64,000 nt of DNA from Sva-07 sp963793335 (GCA_963793335.1 CAWBZS010000001.1:558001-622000); one strand, 5' to 3'; positions 35,488 through 44,915 are shown, numbered from the stretch's first letter. Notes: generated from the letters alone by a model not told the origin. Program-made: numbers and translations.

Positions 35488-36668
35488 GACGCACTCCCAG
35501 TCCGCGGCGATGACACGGCGACCGGTCGACGTCGAAGCTGATCGACGGCGGCACCGATCACATCGACCGCTCGGTCGAGATCGGCCTCGGTGGTGGTGTG
35601 GCCGAGGCTGAGGCGCAGCGCGCCCAGCGCCATGTTGCGCTCGACTCCCATGGCTGCGAGCACATGCGAGGGTTCCATCGCACCGCTCGCGCATGCGGAC
35701 GCCGCCGACGCACACACGCCCGCCTCGTCGAGGAGGTAGAGCAGCGCCTCTGATTCGAGACCAGCGATGCAGACGTGCGCAGATCCCGCCACCTTGTGCG
35801 CGGGCGGCACCGTCTCGACGACGTCGCCGATTCGCGACTGCAACGCGGCGACGAGCGAGTCGCGCATGGTGGCGAGCCGAGCGTTCTCCTCACCACGGTC
35901 ACGGTCGGTGAGTTCGAGCGCAACGGCCGTTGCCACGATGCCCGCCGTGTTGTGGGTGCCGCTGCGCCGCGCTCGTTCCTGGCCGCCACCGATGATCAAC
36001 GGATCGACTTTCGGTCCACCACGCTCGATCAACACGCCGACACCCTTGGGCCCGCCGAACTTGTGGGCGCTGAGCGAGAGCAGGTCGACGTGAGCGCTCA
36101 CGTCTCGCAGATCCAGCCAGCTCGCGGCTTGCACCGCGTCGGTGTGCAACAGGGCGTACGGCGCGTGCCGACGCACGATGCGGGCAACGTCGGCGAGGTC
36201 GGTGATCGTGCCCACCTCGTTGTTGACGGCCATCACACTCACCACGGCCACGTCGGGCAGATCGTCGAGCACGGCGGTCAGTTCGTCGAGATCGACGCGC
36301 CCGAACGAGTCGACACCGACCACTCGTCCACGTTCGCCGAGGTGCTCCACCACATGCAGCACGGCGTGGTGCTCGACGGCAGGGCACACCGCAACACCTG
36401 GATGCCGGGCGACTGCCCCGAGCACCGCCATGTTGTCGCTTTCGGTTCCGCAACCGGTGAACACGACCTCGTTGGGGTGGCAGCCGACGACGCCAGCGAC
36501 GACATCGCGGGCCTCGTCGACCGCTTGTCGGGCCTGACGGGCGAACCGATGCGAGCCGGACGGGTTGGCATACAACTCGGAGAAGTACGGCAGCATCGCC
36601 TCGACCGCCTCGGCCCGCATGGGCGTGGACGCCGCATGGTCGAGATAGGTGATGGCCGACGTGCTCAC
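35484..36668 (-). CDS. cysteine desulfurase (NifS/IscS class)
   Basis: 394 residues from GTG 36668 (STSAITYLDHAASTPMR). Class V PLP fold: AVNNEVGTITD, PLP-binding lysine in SLSAHKFGGPKGVGVL, GGGQERARRSGTHNTAG, and the active cysteine in the loop SAASACASGAMEPSHVL. It releases sulfane sulfur from cysteine for tRNA thiolation and Fe-S assembly. It forms a 4-bp-overlapping operon with mnmA; the start is 43 bp from the divergent methyltransferase start. Confidence 0.95.
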   Translation of the reverse strand: MSTSAITYLDHAASTPMRAEAVEAMLPYFSELYANPSGSHRFARQARQAVDEARDVVAGVVGCHPNEVVFTGCGTESDNMAVLGAVARHPGVAVCPAVEHHAVLHVVEHLGERGRVVGVDSFGRVDLDELTAVLDDLPDVAVVSVMAVNNEVGTITDLADVARIVRRHAPYALLHTDAVQAASWLDLRDVSAHVDLLSLSAHKFGGPKGVGVLIERGGPKVDPLIIGGGQERARRSGTHNTAGIVATAVALELTDRDRGEENARLATMRDSLVAALQSRIGDVVETVPPAHKVAGSAHVCIAGLESEALLYLLDEAGVCASAASACASGAMEPSHVLAAMGVERNMALGALRLSLGHTTTEADLDRAVDVIGAAVDQLRRRPVAVSSPRTGSAS

Positions 36669-36711
36669 CCAGATCACGATACCGATGATGCGGGGCCGTA
36701 GTCTCGCAACG

Positions 36712-37476
36712 ATGCGGGGCTATGACCATCGTTCGTACGGCGACGGATTCGCCGACGTCTACGACGACTGGTATGCCGACGTCACCGACGTCGGCGCCAC
36801 CGTGGCGCGAGTGGTCGAGCTGGCGGGCCCATCAGGACGGGTGCTGGAGTTGGGTGTGGGTACCGGACGCTTGGCGGTACCGATGGCGCGGGCAGGCCTC
36901 GAGGTGGTCGGTGTCGACAGCAGCGAGGCGATGCTCGCCCGACTGACCGACCGTGATGTGCGATGCCTCGTCACGCTCGTGCATGGCGACATGATCGATG
37001 ATCTGCCGGCCGGCCCGTTCGACGTCGTGCTCGTGGCGTACAACACCATCTTCAACGTGCTCGACGAAGCCGGGCAGCGGCGCCTGTTCGAACGGGCCGC
37101 CGAGCGATTGTCCGCCAGCGGCGCCTTCGTGGTGGAGGCGTTCGTGCCCAACGACGCATTTGCGGCCGACGCGTCGGCAACATCGACGACCGAGGTGCAG
37201 GTGCGATCGATGACGGTCGATCAGGTGGTGCTGTCGGTGTCGATGCAGCTTCCAGGCGAGCAGCTCGCCGAGGGCCAGTTCGTGCAGTTCTCCAACGACG
37301 GCGGGGTCCGGCTGCGGCCGTGGTCGATCCGCTGGGCCACTCCTGCACAGCTCGATGCGATGGCGACCGCTGCCGGGCTTCGCCTCGACCAGCGGTTGGC
37401 CGACATGGCCGGCACCCCGTTCGGTGCCAACAGCACGGAACACGTGTCGATCTATCGCCGGGCGGAAGCGACATGA
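36712..37476 (+). CDS. class I SAM-dependent methyltransferase
   Basis: 254 residues from ATG 36712 (MRGYDHRSYGDGFADVYDDWY). SAM-binding motif I VLELGVGTGRLAVPMARAG, motif II GVDSSEAMLARL, and GPFDVVLVAYNTIFNVL as the post-I acidic motif. The DxFAxxYDxWY N-terminus is typical of the UbiE/type-11/25 methyltransferases. Substrate unknown. Its stop overlaps the start of the luciferase-like gene (ATGA), so the pair is co-expressed. Confidence 0.88.
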   Translation: MRGYDHRSYGDGFADVYDDWYADVTDVGATVARVVELAGPSGRVLELGVGTGRLAVPMARAGLEVVGVDSSEAMLARLTDRDVRCLVTLVHGDMIDDLPAGPFDVVLVAYNTIFNVLDEAGQRRLFERAAERLSASGAFVVEAFVPNDAFAADASATSTTEVQVRSMTVDQVVLSVSMQLPGEQLAEGQFVQFSNDGGVRLRPWSIRWATPAQLDAMATAAGLRLDQRLADMAGTPFGANSTEHVSIYRRAEAT

Positions 37477-38342
37477 CGCGCCCGTGGTTCGGGCTCGGCG
37501 TCCCGAACGGCGGTGACTTCGCCGATCCCTGCCGCATCGTCGAGCTGGCCGAGGCCGCCGAAGGTGCCCGCTGGGACGGCCTGTTCCTGTGGGATCACGT
37601 GATCCGACGGCGACCCTGGCAACCGATGATCGATCCATGGGTGACCTTGGCCGCCGTCGCTGCGGCGACCGAGCGACTGGTCCTTGGCCCGATGGTCACG
37701 CCGCTGGCGCGACGCCGGGTGTCGGTGGTGGCACGGCAGACGGCCACCCTCGACCTGTTGACGAACGGTCGACTCCGATTCGGTGTCGGTCTCGGGGCCC
37801 CCGACGACGAGTTCACGCGGTTCGGTGAGGACGCCGACCCCAAGCGCCGCGCACGCATCCTCGACGAGTCGCTCGACGCCCTCGAGCTGCTGTGGTCGGG
37901 CGAGCACGTTTCGTTCGCAGGCGACCACGTGGTCGTCGACGACGTCCACTTCCTGCCCCGACCCGTCAGCGGCCGGGTACCGATCTGGGTCGCCGGCGGT
38001 TGGCCGGGCGGGCGACCGTTTCGCCGCGCGGCCCGATTCGACGGGGTGTGGCCGGTGGCAGCAGCGGGTGGGTACCTGTCGGTGGACGACTTCATCGACT
38101 GTGTCGCCTTCGTGCGCCGCGAGCGAACGTTGCTCGGGCGAGATGCCATGGCGGCCGGTGGCGCCGACGGTTTCGACGCATGCTTCATCGATCGCAGCCC
38201 GGCCGGTGGCAGCGAGGAGACCAGCGCCAAGATCGGACGCCTCGTCGCGGGTCACATGACGTGGTGGGTCGATTCCCTCGACGATCCGACCATCCCCTTC
38301 GAGCAGCATCTCGATCGCGTCCATGCCGGCCCGCCCGCCTGA
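37473..38342 (+). CDS. LLM-class flavin-dependent oxidoreductase
   Basis: 289 residues, ATG 37473. Luciferase-like TIM barrel: WFGLGVPNGGDFADP, ARWDGLFLWDHV, RLVLGPMVTPLARRRVSVVARQTATLDLLTNGRLRFGVGLG, and PIWVAGGWPGGRPFRRAARFDGVWP. This subfamily usually binds FMN or F420; the FrhB-like protein at 11 kb is compatible with F420 use in this organism but does not prove it. Coupled to the upstream methyltransferase. Confidence 0.88.
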   Translation: MTRPWFGLGVPNGGDFADPCRIVELAEAAEGARWDGLFLWDHVIRRRPWQPMIDPWVTLAAVAAATERLVLGPMVTPLARRRVSVVARQTATLDLLTNGRLRFGVGLGAPDDEFTRFGEDADPKRRARILDESLDALELLWSGEHVSFAGDHVVVDDVHFLPRPVSGRVPIWVAGGWPGGRPFRRAARFDGVWPVAAAGGYLSVDDFIDCVAFVRRERTLLGRDAMAAGGADGFDACFIDRSPAGGSEETSAKIGRLVAGHMTWWVDSLDDPTIPFEQHLDRVHAGPPA

Positions 38343-38447
38343 ATCCACTCGATCCGCGCCCCGATCGTCACGGCAACCGGAACACCATCGGCGCAGATCG
38401 TGCGCTGGAACGCATGTGGCGCAGATCGGGGCGGGGAGCGCCGTGCG

Positions 38448-39242
38448 TCAGAAGGAGTGGTAGCCGCCGTCGATGGTGAGCACATCGCCGGTGTGGTAGC
38501 TCGAGGCACGGCTCGCGAGGTACACCGCGAGGCCACCGAAATCGTCGGCGGTGCCCCAACGCCGCATCGGGACCCGTGGCAGCACGTTGTCGACGAATTT
38601 GTCCCAGCCGAATGCTCCTGCGGTCATGTCGGTCTCGATCCATCCGGGGAGCACCGAGTTGCAGCGGATGCCGTGACGAGCGTGCTGCACCGCGATCGCC
38701 TTCATCATCGAGTTCACACCTGCCTTCGACGCGCCGTAGTGCTGGCCGGACTGCTGTCCGAAGAACGCCGAACCCGAGGTGGTGAACACGATCGAGCCGC
38801 CGGCTTCGTCACCGCCTTCGTGCCGCTCCACCATGTGCTTGGCCGCTTCACGGGCGGTGAAGAACGCTCCATCGAGATTCACTCGCATCACCCGGCGCCA
38901 CTCGTCCGAGGACATTCCCACGAAGCTCGGCGCCTGGCCACCCACGCCGGCATTCACGAAGCAGGAATCGATCCGACCGAGTTCGGCCACCGTGTCGGCC
39001 ATGGCGGCGATGACGGCATCCTCGTCGCCGACATCGCACACGATCGACAACAGCTCGCCATCATGGCGACCCAACTGCTCGACAGCTGCGTCGTTCTTGT
39101 CGGGGTTGGTTCCCCAGATCGCCACATCGGCGCCGTGAGCAGCCAGTGCGTCGGCCATGCCGAGACCGATGCCACCGTTGCCGCCGGTGACCAGCGCAAC
39201 GTGGCCGGAGAGATCGAACGGGGAAGCTGCGGGGATGGTCAT
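38448..39242 (-). CDS. SDR family oxidoreductase
   Basis: 264 residues from ATG 39242 (MTIPAASPFDLSGHVALVTGGNGGIGLGMADALAAHG). Classical SDR: glycine motif TGGNGGIG, VNAGVGG, catalytic IVFTTSGSAFFGQQSGQHYGASKAGV, and PGWIETDMT after the active site. It ends with the family-typical YLASRASSYHTGDVLTIDGGYHSF. NAD(P)-dependent alcohol/ketone oxidoreductase of unknown substrate. Divergent from dxs, 60 bp apart. Confidence 0.92.
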   Translation of the reverse strand: MTIPAASPFDLSGHVALVTGGNGGIGLGMADALAAHGADVAIWGTNPDKNDAAVEQLGRHDGELLSIVCDVGDEDAVIAAMADTVAELGRIDSCFVNAGVGGQAPSFVGMSSDEWRRVMRVNLDGAFFTAREAAKHMVERHEGGDEAGGSIVFTTSGSAFFGQQSGQHYGASKAGVNSMMKAIAVQHARHGIRCNSVLPGWIETDMTAGAFGWDKFVDNVLPRVPMRRWGTADDFGGLAVYLASRASSYHTGDVLTIDGGYHSF

Positions 39243-39302
39243 GGCACCGACGGTAGGGCGCACCACGCGCTCACGCAGCAGCCGAGATAGCGTCGAAGGC
39301 GC

Positions 39303-41237
39303 ATGTACCTGGAGCGTGTCCGTCAACCCGCCGATCTGCGGGACCTGTCCTACGACGAACTCCGCGACCTCGCTGGAGAGATCCGCGACTTCGTGGTGTC
39401 CGCAGTGTCCGACACCGGCGGGCACCTCGGCTCGAACCTCGGTGCGGTCGAACTCACCTTGGCGCTGCACCGGGTGTTCGACTCTCCGACCGACGCGATC
39501 CTGTGGGACACCGGGCACCAGGCATACATCCACAAGATCGTCACCGGACGCCAGTCACAATTCGAGCAGTTGCGTCAGCAGGGCGGCCTGTCCGGTTACC
39601 CGAGCCGCGAAGAGTCCGAGCACGACTACATCGAGAACAGCCATGCCTCCACGGTGTTGTCGTATGCCTACGGCATGGCGGTCGCACGCGAACTCGGCAC
39701 CGACCCCCACCGACACATCGTCGCGGTGATCGGAGACGGCTCACTGACCGGTGGCATGGCCTACGAGGCGATCAACAACATCGGTCACGGCGACAAGCAA
39801 GTGATCATCGTGCTCAACGACAACGGCCGCTCCTATGCCCCCACGGTGTCGATGCTCTCCGCAAGCGCCCAGGGCCGCGACGTCCAAGCCGGCCACCCCA
39901 GCGTTCACGACCGGGTCACCGACAAGCTGTCGCATGCGCTCACCGACATTCGCACCAACCCGGTGTATGTCCGTCGCCAGCGACGCTTGGAGGAGTTCCT
40001 GCAGCACCTGCCGGTGGTCGGCCAACCAGCGGGGTCGGCGATGGACGCGTTCAAGGCAGGCGTGCGCGAGTTCCTCCAGCCACCGTCGTTCTTCGAAGCC
40101 CTCGGTGTTCGCTACGTCGGACCGTTCGACGGCCACAACGTCGAGGAGATGGAACACGCGCTGCACAACGCCGTCGAGCTGTCCGCCGAGGGCCCGATCC
40201 TCGTGCACGTGCTCACGCAGAAGGGTCGCGGTTACTCCCCGGCCGAGGACGACGACGAGAAGAACCTCCACGACGCCCCCGTGTTCGATCCGATCGTCGG
40301 CCCGCCCAAGGCGGTGTCGACCGGATACACGCAGGCGTTCGCGGAAGCCCTGATCAAGGAGGCCGATGCCGACGAGCGAATCGTCGCCATCACCGCAGCG
40401 ATGCCCGGCCCGACCGGACTGCTGCCGTTCCAAGATCGATTTCCCGACCGCCTGTTCGACGTCGGCATCGCCGAGCAGCATGCCGTCACCGGCGCCGCTG
40501 GGATGGCGATGGGTGGGCTCCGTCCGGTGGTGGCCATCTACTCGACGTTCCTCAACCGGGCCTGGGATCAGGTCGTGTACGACGTGGCACTCCATCGTCT
40601 CCCGGTGATCTTCTGCCTCGACCGCGCTGGTGTCACTGGGCCCGACGGTGCCAGCCACCACGGCGTGTACGACATGGCGCTGTTGTCGAAGGTGCCGGGC
40701 ATGCGAGTGCTCGCACCGTCGAGCGCCCAAGAACTCGCCCAGATGCTCCACGACGCCACGACGCTCGTCGACGCCGGGCCGATCGCGATCCGCTACCCCC
40801 GCGGCGCCGCCCGCCAGGTGAGTGAGCAGGAAGTCGGCACCGGGCTCACCGCCCGCAAGGCCCGAGCCGGCGCCGGAGGCGTGTGCATCGTCGCCGTCGG
40901 CAAGATGCTCGAGACCGCCGAGAAGGCCGCTGCGACGTTGGCCGCCGACGGCATCGAGGCGACCGTGTGGGACGCCCGCTGCTGCGCCCCGCTCGATCCG
41001 GACATGATCGCCGACGCCGCTGCGCACGACCGGGTGATCACGATCGAGGACGGCATCCGCGACGGCGGGATCGGAATGGCGATCGCCGACAGCGTGTGTG
41101 CGATCGATCAGTCGACACACGTCGACGTGCTCGGTCTGCCCACCAAGTTCATTCCACACGATCCGAAGTCGGATGCGATCCTTGCCCGATTCGGCCTCGA
41201 CACCGACAGCGTCGTCGCCCTCGCCCGCACCTTCTGA
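39303..41237 (+). CDS. dxs: 1-deoxy-D-xylulose-5-phosphate synthase
   Basis: 644 residues, full length. Thiamine diphosphate motif GDGSLTGGMAYEAINNIG...VLNDNG, N-terminal GHLGSNLGAVELTLALH and GHQAYIHKIVTGR, catalytic DVGIAEQHAVTGAAGMA, and the transketolase C-domain. It condenses pyruvate and glyceraldehyde 3-phosphate, the first step of the MEP isoprenoid pathway. Followed by a three-copy 34-bp tandem repeat. Confidence 0.98.
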   Translation: MYLERVRQPADLRDLSYDELRDLAGEIRDFVVSAVSDTGGHLGSNLGAVELTLALHRVFDSPTDAILWDTGHQAYIHKIVTGRQSQFEQLRQQGGLSGYPSREESEHDYIENSHASTVLSYAYGMAVARELGTDPHRHIVAVIGDGSLTGGMAYEAINNIGHGDKQVIIVLNDNGRSYAPTVSMLSASAQGRDVQAGHPSVHDRVTDKLSHALTDIRTNPVYVRRQRRLEEFLQHLPVVGQPAGSAMDAFKAGVREFLQPPSFFEALGVRYVGPFDGHNVEEMEHALHNAVELSAEGPILVHVLTQKGRGYSPAEDDDEKNLHDAPVFDPIVGPPKAVSTGYTQAFAEALIKEADADERIVAITAAMPGPTGLLPFQDRFPDRLFDVGIAEQHAVTGAAGMAMGGLRPVVAIYSTFLNRAWDQVVYDVALHRLPVIFCLDRAGVTGPDGASHHGVYDMALLSKVPGMRVLAPSSAQELAQMLHDATTLVDAGPIAIRYPRGAARQVSEQEVGTGLTARKARAGAGGVCIVAVGKMLETAEKAAATLAADGIEATVWDARCCAPLDPDMIADAAAHDRVITIEDGIRDGGIGMAIADSVCAIDQSTHVDVLGLPTKFIPHDPKSDAILARFGLDTDSVVALARTF

Positions 41238-41245
41238 GCGATCCT

Positions 41246-41344
41246 GGTCCCCCGAGCCCGGGTCTCCGGGAACCACCAAGGTCCCGCGAGCCCGGGTCTC
41301 CGGGAACCACCAAGGTCCCGCGAGCCCGGGGCTCGGGGAACCAC
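41246..41344. repeat. 34-bp tandem repeat, three copies
   Basis: Copies at 41246-41279, 41280-41313 and 41314-41344 (last one partial and diverged). The unit runs from GGTCCCGCGAGCCCGGGTCT to CCGGGAACCACCAA and includes self-complementary GAGCCCGGG/CCCGGGCTC-type segments. It lies just after the dxs stop and 30 bp before the next GTG start, so it may act as a terminator or simply be a variable repeat. Confidence 0.85.
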
Positions 41345-41374
41345 GATCGGGGTCGCGCTCGTAGGGTTGTCGTC

Positions 41375-42232
41375 GTGAACGAGTCGTCAGGTCCCGATCC
41401 GTACGCCGCCTACACCCATCTGCGCTTCGAGCGACCGAGCGACGGCGTCTTGTTGATCACGCTCGACGACCCCGAACGCTTGAACGCGACGGGCGCCGAC
41501 ATGCACCTGCAGCTCTCGCGCGTGTTCCGCACCATCGACGACGACCCGAGCGTGCGGGCGGTCGTCGTCACCGGCGCCGGCTCGGCATTCTCCGCCGGCG
41601 GCGACCTCGGCTGGATCGCCGAGCAGGTCGGCGACTACGCCCAGACCATCCGGGTGATGCGTGAAGCCGGCGACATCGTCCGCACGATGATCGACTGCGA
41701 CACCCCGATCGTGTCGGCGATCAACGGCGTGGCCGTCGGAGCCGGCCTGGCAGTGGCGCTGATGGCCGACGTCAGCATCATCGACGAAGCCGCTCGCCTC
41801 ACCGATGGTCACATCCGATTGGGTGTCGCGGGCGGCGACCATGCAGTGGCGATCTGGCCATTGCTGTGCGGTATGGCGAAGGCGAAGTACTACCTGCTCA
41901 CGGCGGACTTCCTGGACGGCCGCGAGGCCGAACGGATCGGCCTGGTGTCGAAAGCGGTGCCGGCCGACGAGGTCCTGGCGACGGCGATGGGCGTCGCGGA
42001 CAAGCTCGCTGCGGGACCGATCGATGCCACCCGCATGACCAAACGGGCCCTCAACCACTGGCTGCGTCAGGCGCTACCGAACTTCGAGGCCTCGCTCGCC
42101 TACGAGATGCTCAACTTCCTCGGGCCCGATGCCGCCGAGGGGCTCGCAGCGCTGCAGGAGAAGCGACGCCCGGACTTCCACGGAGCTTCCGGTGCGCCGG
42201 CCGACGCCCCACCGGCTGCAGTGACGCCGTGA
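41375..42232 (+). CDS. enoyl-CoA hydratase/isomerase family protein
   Basis: 285 residues from GTG 41375 (NESSGPDPYAAYTHLRFERPSDG). Crotonase fold: VLLITLDDPERLNATG, oxyanion-hole segments GAGSAFSAGGDLGWI and AINGVAVGAGLAVALMADVSI, then LTDGHIRLGVAGGDHAVAIWPLLCG. The usual second catalytic glutamate position is occupied by Asp/His (GVAGGDHA), so the exact reaction (hydratase, isomerase or other crotonase) is open. The stop overlaps the hisN-like start by GTGA. Confidence 0.88.
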   Translation: MNESSGPDPYAAYTHLRFERPSDGVLLITLDDPERLNATGADMHLQLSRVFRTIDDDPSVRAVVVTGAGSAFSAGGDLGWIAEQVGDYAQTIRVMREAGDIVRTMIDCDTPIVSAINGVAVGAGLAVALMADVSIIDEAARLTDGHIRLGVAGGDHAVAIWPLLCGMAKAKYYLLTADFLDGREAERIGLVSKAVPADEVLATAMGVADKLAAGPIDATRMTKRALNHWLRQALPNFEASLAYEMLNFLGPDAAEGLAALQEKRRPDFHGASGAPADAPPAAVTP

Positions 42233-43035
42233 AGCATCTGGACGATCTCGACCTGTCCCACGACCTCGCGCTGGCCCTCGATGTCGCCGATGCGGTCGAC
42301 GCATTCACACTGCCGCACTTCCACGAGGCCGACTTCTCGATCGACTGGAAGGCGAACAGAACCGAGGTCACCGAGGTCGACCGGCGGGCGGAGCAGATGA
42401 TCGTCGATCATCTCGTCCGGGATCGACCCACCCACGGTGCGTTCGGTGAGGAACACGGCCCTGCCGGCGATCAACGCTCACCGTGGCGGTGGGTGATCGA
42501 TCCGATCGACGGCACCTCGGGATTCGTCCGCGGTGTCCCGATCTGGGCGACGTTGATCGCGCTCACCCACATCGAGCGGGGCGCAGTGATGGGCGTGGTG
42601 TCGGCACCGGCGCTCGGCCGCCGCTGGTGGGGCGGCTTGGGCCTCGGCGCGTCGATGAGCGTCTTCGGCGACGAGCGCCCGATCGTGGTGTCGACGGTGG
42701 ACGACCTCAGCGAGGCCCAGGTCAGCATCACCCACAACGACGGATGGGACTCGCTCGGACTCACCGGCGCCCTCATCCGGCTGCAACAGCAGGCGCGTCG
42801 CTCGCGCGGCATCGGCGACTTCTGGCAACACATGCTGGTGGCCGAGGGAGCGATGGACGTTGCCGTCGATGCGGTCGGGGTGGCGCCCTACGACATCGCT
42901 GCCGTCAAGCCGATCGTCGAGGCAGCGGGTGGCAGCCTCACCGATCGCTTCGGCGAGCCCACCCACGAACACGACACGGCGATCAGCAGCAACCGTGTGC
43001 TGCACGACGCCGTGATCGCCGAACTGCGCCGCTGA
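42229..43035 (+). CDS. hisN: histidinol-phosphatase / inositol-monophosphatase family protein
   Basis: 268 residues from GTG 42229. Metal and substrate motifs of the IMPase family: FGEEHG (Glu), WVIDPIDGTSGFVRGVPIW (DPIDGT) and, near the C-terminus, VGVAPYDIAAVKPIVEAAGG with the third metal aspartate. The segment TEVTEVDRRAEQMIVDHL is typical. The HisN-like reading (histidinol phosphate to histidinol) is the nearest match in actinobacteria; an inositol-phosphate or other sugar-phosphate role cannot be excluded because no other his gene is adjacent. Confidence 0.85.
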   Translation: MKHLDDLDLSHDLALALDVADAVDAFTLPHFHEADFSIDWKANRTEVTEVDRRAEQMIVDHLVRDRPTHGAFGEEHGPAGDQRSPWRWVIDPIDGTSGFVRGVPIWATLIALTHIERGAVMGVVSAPALGRRWWGGLGLGASMSVFGDERPIVVSTVDDLSEAQVSITHNDGWDSLGLTGALIRLQQQARRSRGIGDFWQHMLVAEGAMDVAVDAVGVAPYDIAAVKPIVEAAGGSLTDRFGEPTHEHDTAISSNRVLHDAVIAELRR

Positions 43036-43056
43036 TCGCCGGTACCGTTGCGCTTC

Positions 43057-44243
43057 ATGCCAGACGACACCGCGACGCCGCCCGATCTGGCCGCCGAAAC
43101 CTTGGCGATCACGGCTGGTCGCGCGCGGCGAGCGGCGCATCGTTGGCGCCGGCGCTGTGGGCGTCGAGCACCTGGGAGTCCGACGGCCTCGACGACGCCC
43201 ACCGGCACGCCACCGCGCTGCGTCACGACGGCTTCTACTCGAGGTACTCCAATCCCACCGTGCGCTCGTTCGAGCAGGCCATGTCCGAGCTCGAAGGCGC
43301 CGAGGAGTCGCTGGCGTTCGCATCGGGGATGGGAGCGATCGCATCCACGGTGTTCGCACTGTGTTCGACCGGTAGCCACATCGTTGCGCAGCGGCAGTTG
43401 TACGCCGGCACCCTGGCCTTCCTCCAGGGCCCGTGCCAGCGCATGGGCATCGATGTCACCTACGTCGACGTCGCCGCCCGGGGCGCCTTCGCCGCCGCGA
43501 TCGAGCCCGGCCGCACCATGCTCGTCCTTGCGGAGACCCCATCCAACCCACTCCTCGAATTGGCCGATCTCGACGAGCTGGGAGCGATTCGAGGCCCGTT
43601 CACCGTGGTCGACTCCACGTTCGCCACGCCGCTCGGCCAGCGACCGCTCGAGCACGGCGTCGACCTCTCCTTGCACTCTGCGACCAAGGGCATCGCCGGC
43701 CACAACGACGCGACGCTCGGCGTGGTCTCGGGCGACGCAGATCTGCTCGGCGAGATCTGGGCATATTCAGTGCTCCACGGCGCAACGCCGTCGCCGTTCG
43801 ACGCGCTGAACGCACTGCGGGGCCTGCGAACCCTGGGGGTTCGGACGCGTCACCAGAACCAGACCGCACGCTCGCTCGCGATCACCTTGGCCGAACACCC
43901 GGACGTCGCCGTCGTGCACTATCCCGGTCTGAGCGAGCATCCCCAGCACTCGCTCGCGACGCAGCAGCTCCGCCTGTACGGATCGGTGCTGTCGTTCGAG
44001 GTGGCGAGCCGCGTCGATGCGGCAGCGGTGATGGATCGCCTGCGGGTTGCACGGTGCGCGACGTCCCTCGGTGGCCCCGAGACCCTCGTGTGCCATCCAG
44101 CGACGTCGACGCACGCCAGCCTGACCCCGGACGAGAAGTCCGCCACCGGGGTCAGCGAGGGACTACTTCGGGTGTCGATCGGTCTGGAGGACCCAGGCGA
44201 CATCGTTGCCGACTTCATGCACGCGCTCGAGACATCGGGCTGA
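43057..44243 (+). CDS. PLP-dependent trans-sulfuration enzyme, cystathionine gamma-synthase/lyase-like (frameshifted here)
   Basis: The start ATG 43057 reads MPDDTATPPDLAAETLAITAGRA, and the rest (from about 43127) is in another frame: ASGASLAPALWASSTWESDG, YSRYSNPTVRSFEQAMSELEGAE, AETPSNPLLELADLDEL, the PLP lysine in LHSATKGIAGHND, and SLGGPETLVCHPATSTHASLTP. Removing one CG from the CGCGCGCGG tract near 43122 restores a single ~394-residue protein, so a dinucleotide expansion or sequence error is likely. Cys/Met-metabolism class I fold PLP enzyme, homotetramer; substrate preference not clear. Confidence 0.82.
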
Positions 44244-44370
44244 GCATCGCTGACCCTGGCCGAGGTCTGACGTGTCCCAGGGATCGACGCTGCTGCTGAC
44301 TCCGGCTGCGACGACGAATTCGGGTTCGTGCGCGTCGCGATCGGATTCACGCGTGCGCGACACTGCTCCG

Positions 44371-44664
44371 ATGGACAGCGATGCAACTCCTGCGGGTGTG
44401 GTGAATCGAATCGACGACCGCGATCGTTACGAACTCGACGTCGACGGCCAGCTGGTGGCCTTCGCCGAGTTCACCGACCACGGTGGTCTGATCACCATTC
44501 CGTACATCGAGACCGACCCGCAACACCGGGGCAACGGCTACTCGTCGATGCTCATGGACGGCGTGATCGACGACCTTCGGTCACGCGGGGTGCAGGTCCG
44601 AGCCACGTGCTCGGTGGCGCGTGCTCACATCAGCAAGCATGCAGCCGAGTTGCTGGTGAGCTGA
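44371..44664 (+). CDS. small GNAT-like N-acetyltransferase (YjdJ/COG2388 type)
   Basis: 97 residues from ATG 44371 (MDSDATPAGVVNRIDDRDRYELDVDGQLVAFAEF). The acetyl-CoA loop is PQHRGNGYSSMLMDGVIDDLRSRG, preceded by ITIPYIETDP; the ending VRATCSVARAHISKHA is typical of this one-domain family, usual length 90-105. Substrate unknown. It ends 2 bp before the DUF2277 gene. Confidence 0.85.
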   Translation: MDSDATPAGVVNRIDDRDRYELDVDGQLVAFAEFTDHGGLITIPYIETDPQHRGNGYSSMLMDGVIDDLRSRGVQVRATCSVARAHISKHAAELLVS

Positions 44665-44666
44665 CG

Positions 44667-44915
44667 ATGTGTCGCAACATCACCACGTTGCGCGGGCTCG
44701 AACCGGCGGCCACTGCCGAGGAGATCGAGGCCGGATCACGTCAGTACGTCCGAAAGATCAGCGGCGTCCAGCAGACCTCCGCCGCAACCGACGACGCGGT
44801 GGAGCGCGCCGTGGCCGAGATCGCATCGATCACGACTCGCCTGCTCGCCGAGCTCCCGCCTCGCAGGTCACCACCCAAGCAGGAGCCTCCACTGCGTCGA
44901 CGCGCTCGGATCTGA
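44667..44915 (+). CDS. DUF2277 family protein
   Basis: 82 residues, ATG 44667. MCRNITTLRGLEPAATAEEIEAGSRQYVRKISGVQ is the clear DUF2277 signature; members are 70-95 residues, mainly helical, with an invariant MCRNI start, and have no known function. The basic, proline-rich tail (PPRRSPPKQEPPLRRRARI) is not conserved in the family as far as I know. Likely in one transcript with the GNAT gene. Confidence 0.9.
   Translation: MCRNITTLRGLEPAATAEEIEAGSRQYVRKISGVQQTSAATDDAVERAVAEIASITTRLLAELPPRRSPPKQEPPLRRRARI

Noticed and set aside
38357..38433. Inverted repeat CGCCCCGATC ... GATCGGGGCG near two convergent stops
   Set aside because: Arms are 10 bp but separated by 57 nt, with GCGCAGATCG also directly repeated inside; too weak to call a terminator.
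41246..41344. CRISPR-like array
   Set aside because: Units are contiguous 34-bp tandem repeats without spacers, only three copies and no cas genes.
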